A DNA stretch of 64,000 nucleotides from Oxalobacteraceae bacterium OTU3CAMAD1 (GCA_024123915.1 CP099650.1:1736001-1800000); one strand, 5' to 3'. Counted from the stretch's first letter, positions 1 to 7,821 are shown. Notes: generated by a model not told the origin, from the sequence alone. Translations and numbers: made by a program.

Positions 1-354
1 TTGCAGTGTCCGGCGCGTTATCTTGCTGATCGGCACGTAATTGACCGAGCTCCCGCTGGGTGGGACGGTTTCGTTTCTATCGAGAAGGGCTCACTGCTCC
101 GGGCTGCTGGTGCCTATACAGCGGAAGCAAAGGATATTTTTGAGTTACGGGGGGCGGACCTGCCACGAGGAGCGGGCCGCGAATTCGGATTCGAAGGCAC
201 CGCAGAAGACGGTGAGAAATTCGTCTACTGCGGCTATGGCGACGGCACGGATATTCGCTTGGTGCACCGATTGCCTGTGGCGATCAAGCGCTGTGAAATA
301 AGAGAGCAAAGATCACGGCAGCGACTGGTAGCAGCAAAGATCCGGTGCGAATGA
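1..354 (+). CDS. STY0301 family protein, C-terminal part (cut by window edge)
   Basis: The frame is open from the first base, so the start lies outside the window and the TTG at position 1 is an internal Leu codon. About 117 residues are visible. The pattern CPARY...PAGWDGF near the beginning and CGYGDG..IRLVHRLP...KRCEI near the end resembles the small STY0301 family of Enterobacteria and Betaproteobacteria, whose C-terminus carries a Cys-Tyr-Gly motif followed by a terminal Cys. The function of the family is unknown; members are usually secreted. Identification is by motif memory only. Confidence 0.55.
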   Translation: MQCPARYLADRHVIDRAPAGWDGFVSIEKGSLLRAAGAYTAEAKDIFELRGADLPRGAGREFGFEGTAEDGEKFVYCGYGDGTDIRLVHRLPVAIKRCEIREQRSRQRLVAAKIRCE

Positions 355-423
355 TTGCACTCTGGCCAGGACTCTCTATTGTGAATTCGGCGTTATGCAT
401 GCTCATGCAGTTACGTCGGCGTC

Positions 424-867
424 CTACTTTGCCGACAGCGCAGACATGTCGGTGTTGAGTTGTTTGATGCGCCCGATATCCAGATCGATGCGGCAGGTAA
501 GGCGTCGCATCTCAAGCGCGTTACCGATTGCGCCGCCGCCAAGAGAATAGGCGAAGGCGCATTGCGCATCTCGATATTGCTCGTACGCTTTGTTCGAAGC
601 TCTGAGCTTTTTCTTCGCAAGGTCGATGAATCTCGCATCCTCGTCCCATTTTGAGATCGCGGCAGCAGTTTGCTCTTCGGCGCGCTTCAGTGCTGCGTTA
701 CTCGCGCGAGATTCCTTCTCTAGACATTCCCGCATTCCTGCTTGCGAATAGGCACCGCATTGTTCGAGCGCCGTAGGCTTGCTATGGAGTTCGGCTGACC
801 AGACTTCGCCGGAAAAGACCGACAACGCAAATGCGCAGACCAGAACGATGAGATTTGAAATTCGCAT
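424..867 (-). CDS. LprI/DUF1311-like secreted protein (internal start in the longer frame)
   Basis: 147 residues if translation starts at the ATG at 867, which is preceded by AAGGAA at a good distance. Residues 1-28 are a Sec signal peptide (ISNLIVLVCAFALSVFSGEVWSA). The mature part has the LprI/DUF1311 layout: an early Cys pair (EQCGAYSQAGMRECLEKES), a charged helical middle, and an YRDAQCAFA segment followed by a last Cys (RLTCRIDL). LprI of Mycobacterium inhibits lysozyme; most DUF1311 proteins have no shown function. A second protein of this family lies at 29492-29887. This entry shares its frame and stop with the longer 424-1449 frame; which start is used cannot be settled from sequence. 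Confidence 0.6.
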   Translation of the reverse strand: MRISNLIVLVCAFALSVFSGEVWSAELHSKPTALEQCGAYSQAGMRECLEKESRASNAALKRAEEQTAAAISKWDEDARFIDLAKKKLRASNKAYEQYRDAQCAFAYSLGGGAIGNALEMRRLTCRIDLDIGRIKQLNTDMSALSAK

Positions 868-1449
868 GAGGATTTCCTTCATTTGCTGGAGCGGGGGCGT
901 GGCGTTCCGCCACCTTGGACTGATGCCGCGACAGGCTACCACGGCGATCACGCCCGTGACCGTGAGCATGGCAGCTGTGTGCACGCTGACGGCGGCAAGC
1001 GCCATGACTATGGAGCCGGTCGCGGTGATTTCGCGCGCTGGAGTGTCGGACAGGCACAGCGGGATCAGCGCCGGCACCAGCATCAGGCCGGAGCCATGCG
1101 CCGTCGATATCATCAGCGACCATAACGCCAGCGCCGCCGGGCCGACCGGCGCGCGTCGATGCCGGCGCGCGAAGCGCCACAGTTGATGCGCAACGATGCC
1201 GGCGAACAGCGCGGCCGCCAGCCACCACAGCATCGCGCGATCCGTCACCAGCCCCGACACCACCGCAGCCGCCACCAGCGCCACCGATGCCGCATGTCCG
1301 ACCGCGATCGGCACCAACGCGCGCAGCGCCTGTCCGCTGTCGCGCGCCCGCACTCCGCGCGCGACGGCGAACATCCAGCCGGTGGCAGGGTTCAGCCCGT
1401 GCAGGGCGCCGACCCCGGCCACCGCCAGCCATGGAAGCCAGTCGGACAC
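424..1449 (-). CDS. Continuous frame joining a shortened membrane protein to a LprI-like domain
   Basis: One uninterrupted frame of 341 codons. Residues 1-170 form a polytopic membrane protein (about five hydrophobic segments) that starts HGLNPATGWMFA and contains the AHGSGLMLVPALIPLC segment of a conserved inner-membrane family. Members of that family normally continue with one or two more helices; here the sequence ends after TGVIAVVACRG. The frame then passes without a stop into a secreted LprI/DUF1311 protein that has its own ribosome binding site and signal peptide. The start is 15 bases after the stop of the DUF899 gene, so the membrane part belongs to that operon. Either this is a real fusion, or a deletion removed the membrane gene's C-terminus and stop. 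The second seems more likely because a signal peptide sits at the junction. Confidence 0.5.
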   Translation of the reverse strand: MSDWLPWLAVAGVGALHGLNPATGWMFAVARGVRARDSGQALRALVPIAVGHAASVALVAAAVVSGLVTDRAMLWWLAAALFAGIVAHQLWRFARRHRRAPVGPAALALWSLMISTAHGSGLMLVPALIPLCLSDTPAREITATGSIVMALAAVSVHTAAMLTVTGVIAVVACRGISPRWRNATPPLQQMKEILMRISNLIVLVCAFALSVFSGEVWSAELHSKPTALEQCGAYSQAGMRECLEKESRASNAALKRAEEQTAAAISKWDEDARFIDLAKKKLRASNKAYEQYRDAQCAFAYSLGGGAIGNALEMRRLTCRIDLDIGRIKQLNTDMSALSAK

Positions 1450-1464
1450 GATCCGCGCTCCCGC

Positions 1465-2223
1465 TCAGGCGCCCGCCGCGCAGCACGAGGCTGCCGATGC
1501 GGCCGCCGGCGCCGTCTCGTAACGGTCATGGTGGCGCACCCATTCCATCGGATACGACAGTCCGTCCTCGTTGCGTCCCAGCGGCGTCAAGTCGAGGAAG
1601 TTATAGGTATGCATCATCACTTCCACGCCGCGTCCGTAGGTCGAGTAGGTCAGGTAGACCTGTCCCGCATCGTCCTTGTAGAACACGCTAATGCCCGGCG
1701 CGTCCGGATGCGGGAACGGCTGCTGGACATAGTTGTAATAGACCGCACCGCCGGCCATTTCCTCCGGCGTGAAGCTGACATGGAAGTCGTAGTTGAATTC
1801 GCTCTCGCCCGACGACACCCACTGGAACTGCCAACCCATCCGCTTGCGCATGCGCTCCAGATCGGCCAGCGGCGCGCGCGAGACCGCGACTATCGTTGTG
1901 TCGCGCTGCGCCAGATGCGCCAGCGCGCCATCCGTATGGTCGGCCATGTACGAGCAGCTCTTGCAGCCCTGTTCGGCGCCCGGCGTGTACATGAAGTGTT
2001 GCACCCCCAGTTGGCGGCGGCCTTCGAATAGTTCGGCCAAGGTGCGCCGGCCGGACGGCGTGTCGAACATGTAGTCCTTGTCGATGCGCACCCACGGCAA
2101 CGCGCGGCGTTCGCGGGCGACCTGGTCCTTCAAATGCGTCAATTCCTTTTCGCGCGCCAGCAGTGCCTTGCGTGGTGCTAGCCATTGGTCCGCCGAGACG
2201 ACGGGATGATGTGGTGTGTTCAT
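1465..2223 (-). CDS. DUF899 family thioredoxin-like protein
   Basis: 252 residues, starting at the ATG preceded by AAAGGAG. The sequence matches the DUF899 family: an N-terminal ARKALLAREKELTHLKDQVARERR-type helix, the WVRIDKDYMFDTPSG strand, and the GCKSCSYMAD motif near residue 100 at the position of a thioredoxin-fold active site. YSTYGRG and the LDLTPLGRNE segment near the C-terminus are also typical. The role of DUF899 proteins is not established; the fold suggests redox chemistry. The C-terminus ends in an unusual Ala/Cys tail (SAASCCAAGA). It lies 22 bases after the beta-propeller gene and 15 bases before the membrane protein, so the set is probably one operon. Confidence 0.8.
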   Translation of the reverse strand: MNTPHHPVVSADQWLAPRKALLAREKELTHLKDQVARERRALPWVRIDKDYMFDTPSGRRTLAELFEGRRQLGVQHFMYTPGAEQGCKSCSYMADHTDGALAHLAQRDTTIVAVSRAPLADLERMRKRMGWQFQWVSSGESEFNYDFHVSFTPEEMAGGAVYYNYVQQPFPHPDAPGISVFYKDDAGQVYLTYSTYGRGVEVMMHTYNFLDLTPLGRNEDGLSYPMEWVRHHDRYETAPAAASAASCCAAGA

Positions 2224-2245
2224 GATCTGCTCCTTTCGAACTTGG

Positions 2246-2917
2246 TCAAACTGATGATTGCGGACGGCGCACGGCGCGCACCTTGCCGCCGGGGCCGCCG
2301 CCGGCGTAGAACAGGTTGCTGCCATCGGATTCGAGCCCGCTGACGCCGGTGCCGGCCGGCATGCCCAGCCGCTCCAGCACTGCGCCGCTGGCCGGGTCGA
2401 TGTGCACCAGTTCGCTCTCGTCGCCTTCCCAGGTGCCGTGCCACAGCTGGCCGTCGACCCAGGTCACGCCGGTGACGAAGCGGTTCGATTCGATCGTGCG
2501 CAGGATCTTGCCGGTGGCCGGGTCGATTTGGTGGATCTTGCGGTCGCGGTACTGGCCCACCCATAGGCTGCCTTCGGCCCAGGCCATGCCGGAGTCGTTG
2601 CCGTCGCCGGGCGCCGGGATCGATGCCACCACCTTGCCGCTGGCGGGATCGATCTTGTCGATGCGACGCTCGGCGATCTGGTACAGGTGGGTGCCGTCGA
2701 AGGCGGTGCCGGCGTCGCAGGGGCAGGGCAGCGAGTCGGTCGGGTCGCCGCTGGCCGGGTCGAAGGCGATCAGGCGCTTGCCGGTGGCGGCCCAGACGCG
2801 CTTGCCGTCGTGGGTGACGCCTGCGACGGTGTCGGTGTCGGGGAAGGGGCCGTATTCGCGCACGATCTCGGCCGGGCGCAGCGCCGGTTCGGCGGGTTTG
2901 CTGGTTTTGCTGGTCAT
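2246..2917 (-). CDS. Small beta-propeller protein (SMP-30/glutamine cyclotransferase-like)
   Basis: 223 residues from the ATG after CAGGAGACC; a longer N-terminus from upstream is less likely. Four repeats of the form (I/F)DP(A/T)SGxxxxx(I/L), with intervening W/Y blades such as GSLWVGQYRDRKIHQIDP, mark a propeller of the SMP-30/Vgb/glutamine-cyclotransferase-like kind. There is no signal peptide, so a cytoplasmic location is expected. The substrate cannot be named. It sits between a regulator (46 bases upstream) and the DUF899 gene and is likely co-transcribed with both. Confidence 0.65.
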   Translation of the reverse strand: MTSKTSKPAEPALRPAEIVREYGPFPDTDTVAGVTHDGKRVWAATGKRLIAFDPASGDPTDSLPCPCDAGTAFDGTHLYQIAERRIDKIDPASGKVVASIPAPGDGNDSGMAWAEGSLWVGQYRDRKIHQIDPATGKILRTIESNRFVTGVTWVDGQLWHGTWEGDESELVHIDPASGAVLERLGMPAGTGVSGLESDGSNLFYAGGGPGGKVRAVRRPQSSV

Positions 2918-2963
2918 GGTGGTCTCCTGTGGATGCGCCGATGATCGGCGCCGCAAGAGCACT

Positions 2964-4184
2964 TTATGCCATCTGTGACGTGGCGGGGAGTAACAAGATT
3001 GTCGTGTATCCGGCCAGCGGCGGCGCCAGCCAGCGCTGGGTGCGGGCGCGGCCGATGGAGCGCACCCGGCCGTCGGCCGCCAGATCGGCCAGCGCGCGCT
3101 GCACGGTGCGCTGGCTGGCGTTCAGGGCCAATGCGAGGGCCGAGGTCGACCAGGCGGCGCCGTCGGACAGCAGCGCGAGCAGCGCGCCCTGTTCGCCGTC
3201 GATGGGCGGCGCCAGCAGCGCCACTTCGCGTCCGTCCAGCGGACGCAGCACGAAACCGCCCGCCGTCGCTTCGATCCTTGCCAGCGGCGTGATCAGGGCG
3301 CGCAGGCGGCCGATCTCGACCCGCAGGCGGGCGCGGTGGGTCTCGTCCGGTTGGCGGGTGTTGAAGGCGCTGTCGATCAGCGCCTCGCGGTCGACGGCGG
3401 CAGGCCAGGCTTCGGCCAGCGCGCGGGCCAGCGCGAACAGCACGGGACGGCGGGCCAGCGGCCGCCAGTGCGGGCCGGTGCCGATGCCACGGCGGCAGGC
3501 GTCGACCACCAGTGCTCCGGAGTCGAGCAGGTCGGCCACTTGCTCCAGCCGCAGTGGGCGCGAATGGCCGGCCGACAGGCGACGCGCCGCCGGATGCTCC
3601 AGCGCGTCGCGCGCTTCCTCCACTTCGGCCAGTAGCGCCGGCAGGCGGGCGCGTTCGGCCGCTGCCTGCGCGCGGGCTAGCGCGGCGCGGGCGGGGGCGA
3701 CGTCGAGGGAGCGCAGGCCAAGTTCCGCCGACGCCAGCTCGGCGACGGCCGCCAGGGCCGGCGGTAGCGGGTGGCCGTCCAGATGAGACAGTTGCGCTTG
3801 CGCTTCGTCGAGCCGACCTAGCAGCAGCAACTTGCGCACGGCGATGAGCCGCGCCTGCATGGCGTTGGCGTGATCGGCATGGGCTTCCAGTACGGCCAGC
3901 GCGGCCGTCAGCGCGCGCGGCGTGCCGCTGAAATCGCGCACGGCCAGCGCCACTTCCGCCTCGGCCACCACGCAGCGGGCCCGTGCCAGTTGCTCGTGCG
4001 CGCCGAAGCCACGGGCGGCGCGCTTGAGCAGTTCGCGCGCGCGCGGGTGCTCGCCGAGCTGGGCCATGGCGATGCCGCGCAAGGCCAACGCCGGCGGGTC
4101 GTCGCGCAAGGCGACGTGCTTGAGGGCGCCGAGGGCGTCGCCGGCGGCAAGGGCGCGCGCGGAGGCGGCAATCAGGGAATCCAT
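2964..4184 (-). CDS. Transcriptional regulator with TPR-like repeats and two C-terminal HTH domains
   Basis: 406 residues from the ATG at 4184; a GTG at 4199 would add five residues, and neither start has a clear Shine-Dalgarno. Residues 1-210 are Ala/Leu-rich antiparallel helices (TPR-like). Residues about 235-310 resemble an OmpR-type winged helix (ALARALAEAW..VDREALI...LRVEIGRLRALI...GGFVL). Residues about 325-390 form a second winged helix (STSALALALNASQRTVQRALADLAADGRV). In SARP regulators the winged helix precedes the helical repeats; here the order is reversed. Being first in the operon, it probably controls the beta-propeller, DUF899 and membrane-protein genes. Confidence 0.6.
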   Translation of the reverse strand: MDSLIAASARALAAGDALGALKHVALRDDPPALALRGIAMAQLGEHPRARELLKRAARGFGAHEQLARARCVVAEAEVALAVRDFSGTPRALTAALAVLEAHADHANAMQARLIAVRKLLLLGRLDEAQAQLSHLDGHPLPPALAAVAELASAELGLRSLDVAPARAALARAQAAAERARLPALLAEVEEARDALEHPAARRLSAGHSRPLRLEQVADLLDSGALVVDACRRGIGTGPHWRPLARRPVLFALARALAEAWPAAVDREALIDSAFNTRQPDETHRARLRVEIGRLRALITPLARIEATAGGFVLRPLDGREVALLAPPIDGEQGALLALLSDGAAWSTSALALALNASQRTVQRALADLAADGRVRSIGRARTQRWLAPPLAGYTTILLLPATSQMA

Positions 4185-4287
4185 GGCGAGAGCATACACG
4201 TGCCGTGATTGATTTCGCCGAATCGATGGGGTTACACTAACTGCGGCGTACAGCCACTCGAATTCAATAGATTAGAGGACTAGAAAA

Positions 4288-4680
4288 ATGTTCAGTCATG
4301 TGATGATCGGTTCGAATGATATCGAACGTTCCAAACGGTTTTATGATGCGGTGCTGGGCGTGCTGGGCGCTGGTGAGCCGTTCCGCAATACGGCGACTGC
4401 CGGCCATGAGCGGCTTTTTTATCGACATGAAGGAAACACCTTCGCCGTGACCCAGCCGCTCAATGGCGAAGAAGCCAGTTGCGCGAATGGTGGCACCATC
4501 GGTTTCAAGTGCAACTCTCCCGAGCAGGTGCGGGAGTTTCACGACGTGGCGGTCGCGCATGGCGGTAAGTCGTGCGAGGAGCCGCCCGGCCTGCGTGACG
4601 GCAGCTTGGGGGCGATGCACTTGGCTTATGTCCGCGATCCGGATGGGAACAAGCTGTGTGCGCTGTATCGCGTCAAATGA
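4288..4680 (+). CDS. VOC (glyoxalase/bleomycin-resistance fold) family protein
   Basis: 130 residues, start ATG preceded by AGAGGA. It begins MFSHVMIGSNDIERSKRFYDAVLG, the classical VOC opening strand and helix, and ends HLAYVRDPDGNKLCALYR, the second betaalphabetabetabeta module with the metal-binding Glu position replaced by Ala-Leu-Tyr. Members include glyoxalase I, dioxygenases and antibiotic-binding proteins; the substrate cannot be assigned. It is a single gene on the plus strand between two minus-strand blocks. Confidence 0.8.
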   Translation: MFSHVMIGSNDIERSKRFYDAVLGVLGAGEPFRNTATAGHERLFYRHEGNTFAVTQPLNGEEASCANGGTIGFKCNSPEQVREFHDVAVAHGGKSCEEPPGLRDGSLGAMHLAYVRDPDGNKLCALYRVK

Positions 4681-4723
4681 AACCTGGTCAGGCGTAAGCT
4701 TATGATTGGGGGCGTCGTATCGT

Positions 4724-5404
4724 TTACGGCGGGTCAGTTCGACAGCGATCGTCTACCAATAATTTAAAGTCTGGGCTTGCGCCGAATATCGCATGCGTGT
4801 TCGACATGCCTTTTGAGAGAGCACGCATGACCCTGGAGGAAATAGCATAAGCGCGATGACCGGGATGTCGGCGCGAAGGGTAGCGGACACCGTGTACCCT
4901 CCCGTTTTGTCCAACGATGAGCTGATCCAACTGCCAGCCAAACCATTGGCACCATGCGTGGTCTGGGCTGTGTAAGTTGTCGTAAATGCCTAGCTTGCTT
5001 GCCGCCGGGCCGGCGACATCAAACAAGCTGATAGGTTGACTAAAACTTATTGTGCAGATAATGGCCTTTTGCGCTCCAGGCCTGATGAAAAATGTCCCTG
5101 GACGGGTGACGTCGTTGACGCATAGTTGGGCCTCCCAAGCGGCCGTGAACACGTTATCCGCCGCATACACCCAGTGGTATGGATAGCCGCGCTTGCCTGC
5201 CAATGATTCCGGAGGACCGAAACGATATGTGCGCGTCACTTTGCGAGGCCACACCGAGGCGGCATTCCATACCGCGCGCACAAAGGGCTGGCCGGCAGGC
5301 GCCACCACAAGATTATTTAGCAGCACGTCTTTAAGCAGATCCAGCGGCGGAAGGAACGGCGCTACCTCGGGTGGGACTACAGTGTGGGCAGGGCGAGGAG
5401 CCAT
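4724..5404 (-). CDS. RES-domain toxin of a type II toxin-antitoxin pair
   Basis: 226 residues, starting at the ATG two bases after the antitoxin stop codon, so translation is probably coupled. The RES core is visible: TYRFGPPES (Arg/Tyr region), HWVYAADNVFTAAWEAQL with the conserved Glu, and ISLFDV. RES toxins modify or degrade NAD+ and stop growth until neutralised by a cognate Xre/MbcA-type antitoxin. The N-terminal 60 residues before the core are longer than in minimal ParT-like RES toxins. Gene order (antitoxin first, toxin second) is the usual one. Confidence 0.7.
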   Translation of the reverse strand: MAPRPAHTVVPPEVAPFLPPLDLLKDVLLNNLVVAPAGQPFVRAVWNAASVWPRKVTRTYRFGPPESLAGKRGYPYHWVYAADNVFTAAWEAQLCVNDVTRPGTFFIRPGAQKAIICTISFSQPISLFDVAGPAASKLGIYDNLHSPDHAWCQWFGWQLDQLIVGQNGRVHGVRYPSRRHPGHRAYAISSRVMRALSKGMSNTHAIFGASPDFKLLVDDRCRTDPP

Positions 5405-5406
5405 GG

Positions 5407-6051
5407 CTAGCCTATCGTTTCGGCCATACCCCTGTGGTGCCATTCGGCTGAAGCTAGGACTTTACGAACCCTTTCGCTTGCAGGCAGATCCATAAACGCT
5501 TGCTGACTTGGGTGGACTTTTCTTCTTGTTTCGAAAGGTTTTCCGGCTAGTACTTCCGCAGGAGAGAGTTCGTTCAACTCATCGACAGCGCTTACCCAGA
5601 ACGCATGAATCTCGCTGCTCGGCTGGTCAGCCAGAAGAGCAAGAACCGGGGCGATCAATTCTGGCACCGGTTGGACAAATTGCCATGATGGGAATTCTTT
5701 TCCGATACTGCGACCCTTGGGAGTCGTGCAATAAAAGCGGTTATTCTCAACAGCGCGATATAACGAAGCCTGTGAGATATCTACCCGACGTTCTGCGACG
5801 ACCTCAGAGGCTTTGAGTTTTGACACGGGAAGCTGGTCAGGAGTAGCCGGCGAATCGATGCCGAGTGACGCGCGTGCTTCACTCACGGCTCGTTTCGCAA
5901 GATCGACTAGACGCCTGCGATCCGGCCCCTGCACTAGAAGCTCGATGTGTTTAGTTACAAGGCGGGAGAATTGTTCGACAACCAGCCGATCGCTTCTGGT
6001 TAGTCCTGTTTCTTCACGCGAAGATGCGTGGTCTTCGGAAGCGTGTGACAT
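5407..6051 (-). CDS. Antitoxin partner of the RES toxin (MbcA/ParS-like C-terminal domain)
   Basis: 214 residues, start ATG after GAGGAAC. Residues 1-90 are helical and charged without a clear family; residues 70-120 contain a KLKASEVVAERRVDISQASLYRAV segment that reads like a DNA-binding helix pair. Residues about 125-205 (FPSWQF...ELIAPVLALL...SSEIHAFWVSAVDELNELSPAEVLAGKPF) match the MbcA/ParS/Xre antitoxin toxin-binding domain. The typical Xre antitoxin is about 150 residues, so this one has an N-terminal extension. It probably represses its own promoter; three ATTTCT/AGAAAT half-sites lie upstream. Confidence 0.65.
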   Translation of the reverse strand: MSHASEDHASSREETGLTRSDRLVVEQFSRLVTKHIELLVQGPDRRRLVDLAKRAVSEARASLGIDSPATPDQLPVSKLKASEVVAERRVDISQASLYRAVENNRFYCTTPKGRSIGKEFPSWQFVQPVPELIAPVLALLADQPSSEIHAFWVSAVDELNELSPAEVLAGKPFETRRKVHPSQQAFMDLPASERVRKVLASAEWHHRGMAETIG

Positions 6052-6091
6052 ATGCGTTCCTCGGTAGGTTTGATCTTAGAGCCACGTTAGC

Positions 6092-6139
6092 GCAATTTCT
6101 CATCTCTCGCAAGAAATGCACGATTCTCACTTCAGAAAT
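6092..6139. promoter_or_regulatory. Candidate antitoxin operator: three ATTTCT/AGAAAT half-sites
   Basis: ATTTCT at 6095-6100 faces AGAAAT at 6112-6117, forming a near-perfect inverted repeat (GCAATTTCT / AGAAATGC), and a further AGAAAT lies at 6134-6139. They sit 45-90 bases upstream of the antitoxin start. Autoregulation through such sites is usual for RES/Xre pairs; binding here is inferred. Confidence 0.3.
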
Positions 6140-6258
6140 CGTTCCGGGTAGCTAGGTGCGTAGTCTCCGCTTCCAAGCAGCTAGTGTTAAGTGCGCTCCA
6201 AACCGCCCAAATAATGTAAGATCATTTTGATAACTTACTTCACTAGGGAGAATACCGG

Positions 6259-6948
6259 ATGAAACGCAATGCCTTCATAGGCGCCATAATCGTGGCCGCA
6301 GCGCTCGCGGCTTGCAAAAAGCAAGAGAAGGTCGAGGAGGCGCCGGTCGTCGCCGCGCCCGTTCCCGTCACCGCGCCAGACCCCGCCAACGCTGGCAAGG
6401 TGCCGGCCGCCGAGCAGACCGATGAACAGCGCGAGATGGCTAAGAAGCAGGCGCTGTTGGCCTACGGCGTGATGGAGGATAAATACATTAACGATCCGCG
6501 CGCGCAATGGGCAACCGAGGCCAAGGCCAGCTCGGTCTTCGGGGATCAGGATGGCAAGACGCCTGCCGATTCGAATCTGGCCAAGAACGCGGTCGGTCCT
6601 AGCGATGGCAACACCTGGACCAACAACCATATCGATCAGGGTTTCGATTGGCTGGAGACCACGTTCGCGACGCCGGTCAATGCGACCGAGGTGCGCTTCG
6701 TGCTGCCGAGCGGGCAGGGCGTGGAGGCGGTCAATAAGGTGGAGCTGCAGGATACCGACGGCAAGTGGAACACCGTGTGGGAAGGTGTGAGCGATGTGAA
6801 GAAGGACGATCGTGGTAACCGTACATGGTTCGTGAAGACTTTTAATAAGACCGCGTACAAGGCGAAGGCTGTGAAGGTGACTTACGCTAATAACCTGCAG
6901 CATGACTATAAGGTTATCGATGCGGTGCAGTTGGTGGGGGATAAGTAA
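6259..6948 (+). CDS. Lipoprotein with discoidin-like (F5/8 type C) domain
   Basis: 229 residues, ATG after AGGGAGAATACCGG. A short signal peptide ends in the lipobox LAAC (Cys19), followed by a Pro/Ala/Val-rich linker to about residue 55. Residues 75-229 have the look of a galactose-binding-like jelly roll: ATEAKASSVFGDQDG near the start, FDWLETTFATPVNATEVRFVLP in the middle, and VKVTYANNLQHDYKVIDAVQLVG at the end. Asp follows the +1 Cys only after Lys-Lys, so outer-membrane sorting is expected. Ligand unknown. The gene stands alone and is followed by a palindromic intergenic repeat. Confidence 0.65.
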   Translation: MKRNAFIGAIIVAAALAACKKQEKVEEAPVVAAPVPVTAPDPANAGKVPAAEQTDEQREMAKKQALLAYGVMEDKYINDPRAQWATEAKASSVFGDQDGKTPADSNLAKNAVGPSDGNTWTNNHIDQGFDWLETTFATPVNATEVRFVLPSGQGVEAVNKVELQDTDGKWNTVWEGVSDVKKDDRGNRTWFVKTFNKTAYKAKAVKVTYANNLQHDYKVIDAVQLVGDK

Positions 6949-6975
6949 TCGCGTGGTCTTGCATGAGCCATTGGC

Positions 6976-7020
6976 GGCGCATGCATGGCGGATTACGCTT
7001 CGCTAATCCGCCCTACGTGG
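6976..7020. repeat. Dispersed palindromic intergenic repeat, copy 1 (half-length)
   Basis: Core GGCGGATTA-CGCTTCGC-TAATCCGCC (6987-7012) followed by CTACGTGG. It corresponds to the right half of the 98-99 bp copies at 25003, 29899 and 45887. It lies between the convergent lipoprotein (+) and 62-codon gene (-) and can fold as a hairpin in both transcripts. Confidence 0.85.
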
Positions 7021-7039
7021 TTCAGATTGGCTCGTTAGC

Positions 7040-7110
7040 CGAGAGCCATGCTTGAGGTCTGCGGCGCGGCGGCCAATCCTCCCGACGTGGTTTGAATTGG
7101 CTCGTCGGTC
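7040..7110. repeat. Degenerate second copy next to repeat copy 1
   Basis: GAGAGCCATG...CCAATCCTCCCGACGTGGTTTGAATTGGCTCGTCGG repeats, with many mismatches, the preceding segment AATCCGCCCTACGTGG-TTCAGATTGGCTCGTTAG. The spacing between the matching CGTGGTT segments is about 71 bases. The stem has decayed in this copy. Confidence 0.45.
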
Positions 7111-7128
7111 GTCGGTCAGCGGCCGGGA

Positions 7129-7317
7129 TTATAGGTTGTCGGCGGCGCGGCGCTTGTCGGGCTCGTTGAGCACGCGGGCGATGACCGGTAGCGGGACGCC
7201 GGCGTCTTCCAGGAAGAGGGCTGCGGCTTCGCGGCCGTCGGTATCGAGCATGGCGATGCCTGCATGGACGGCGATGGCCTTGGCGCGGTCTGGTCGGGAA
7301 CGTCGTTCTATCATCAT
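7129..7317 (-). CDS. Small protein of unknown function (62 residues)
   Basis: Supported by a strong Shine-Dalgarno (AGGAGG) four bases before ATG-ATG; the second ATG at 7314 has the better spacing. The product (IERRSRPDRAKAIAVHAGIAMLDTDGREAAALFLEDAGVP..VIARVLNEPDKRR) is amphipathic and helical, with no signal peptide or membrane segment. No family recognised. It lies 93 bases downstream of the response-regulator gene on the same strand and may be its operon partner. Confidence 0.55.
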   Translation of the reverse strand: MMIERRSRPDRAKAIAVHAGIAMLDTDGREAAALFLEDAGVPLPVIARVLNEPDKRRAADNL

Positions 7318-7410
7318 GTGGCCTCCTGTCGTTAAGAAGACAGTATCACAAAAGCAATGGCATTGCGCGCACCGGCCGCGTGCCCGGAACCGGGCTGCGC
7401 GGCGCCGCCG

Positions 7411-7821
7411 TTACGCGATCTTGCGGGCGAAGCTGGCGCGCATGTCGCAGGCGCTGCCGATGGCGCGCAGGATTTCTTCCATGCCGGCCGGTTTGGTGAT
7501 GTGCTGGTCGAAGCCGGCAGCGTGCGTGCGCTGGCGCGTGCCCTTGTCGCCCCAGGCCGTGAAAGCGACCAGCGCGAGATCGCTAAATTCCGGCTGCGCG
7601 CGCAAGGCGGCGGCGACCTGGAAGCCGTCCATGACCGGCATGCCCAGGTCCAGCAGGATGACGTCGGGCGCGAAGTCTTTTGCGCTCTGTAATCCGTCGG
7701 CGCCGCTGTAGGCGACGGCGGTCTGGTAGCCGTACAGGCTGAGCAATTCCGCCGCGACGTCGGCCGCCTGGCTGTTGTCGTCGATGATGAGTATGCGTTT
7801 GGTTGAGTTGGACTGGTCCAT
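7411..7821 (-). CDS. Single-domain response regulator (receiver only)
   Basis: 136 residues from the ATG at 7821; an in-frame TTG at 7845 would add eight. A complete receiver domain: acidic pair IIDDN, phosphoacceptor in VILLDLGMPVMDGF, the switch Thr in LVAFTAWG, and the conserved Lys in ITKPAG. There is no output domain, so it acts through partner proteins, as CheY-like or phosphorelay receivers do. No kinase gene is adjacent. No clear Shine-Dalgarno precedes either start. Confidence 0.85.
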   Translation of the reverse strand: MDQSNSTKRILIIDDNSQAADVAAELLSLYGYQTAVAYSGADGLQSAKDFAPDVILLDLGMPVMDGFQVAAALRAQPEFSDLALVAFTAWGDKGTRQRTHAAGFDQHITKPAGMEEILRAIGSACDMRASFARKIA

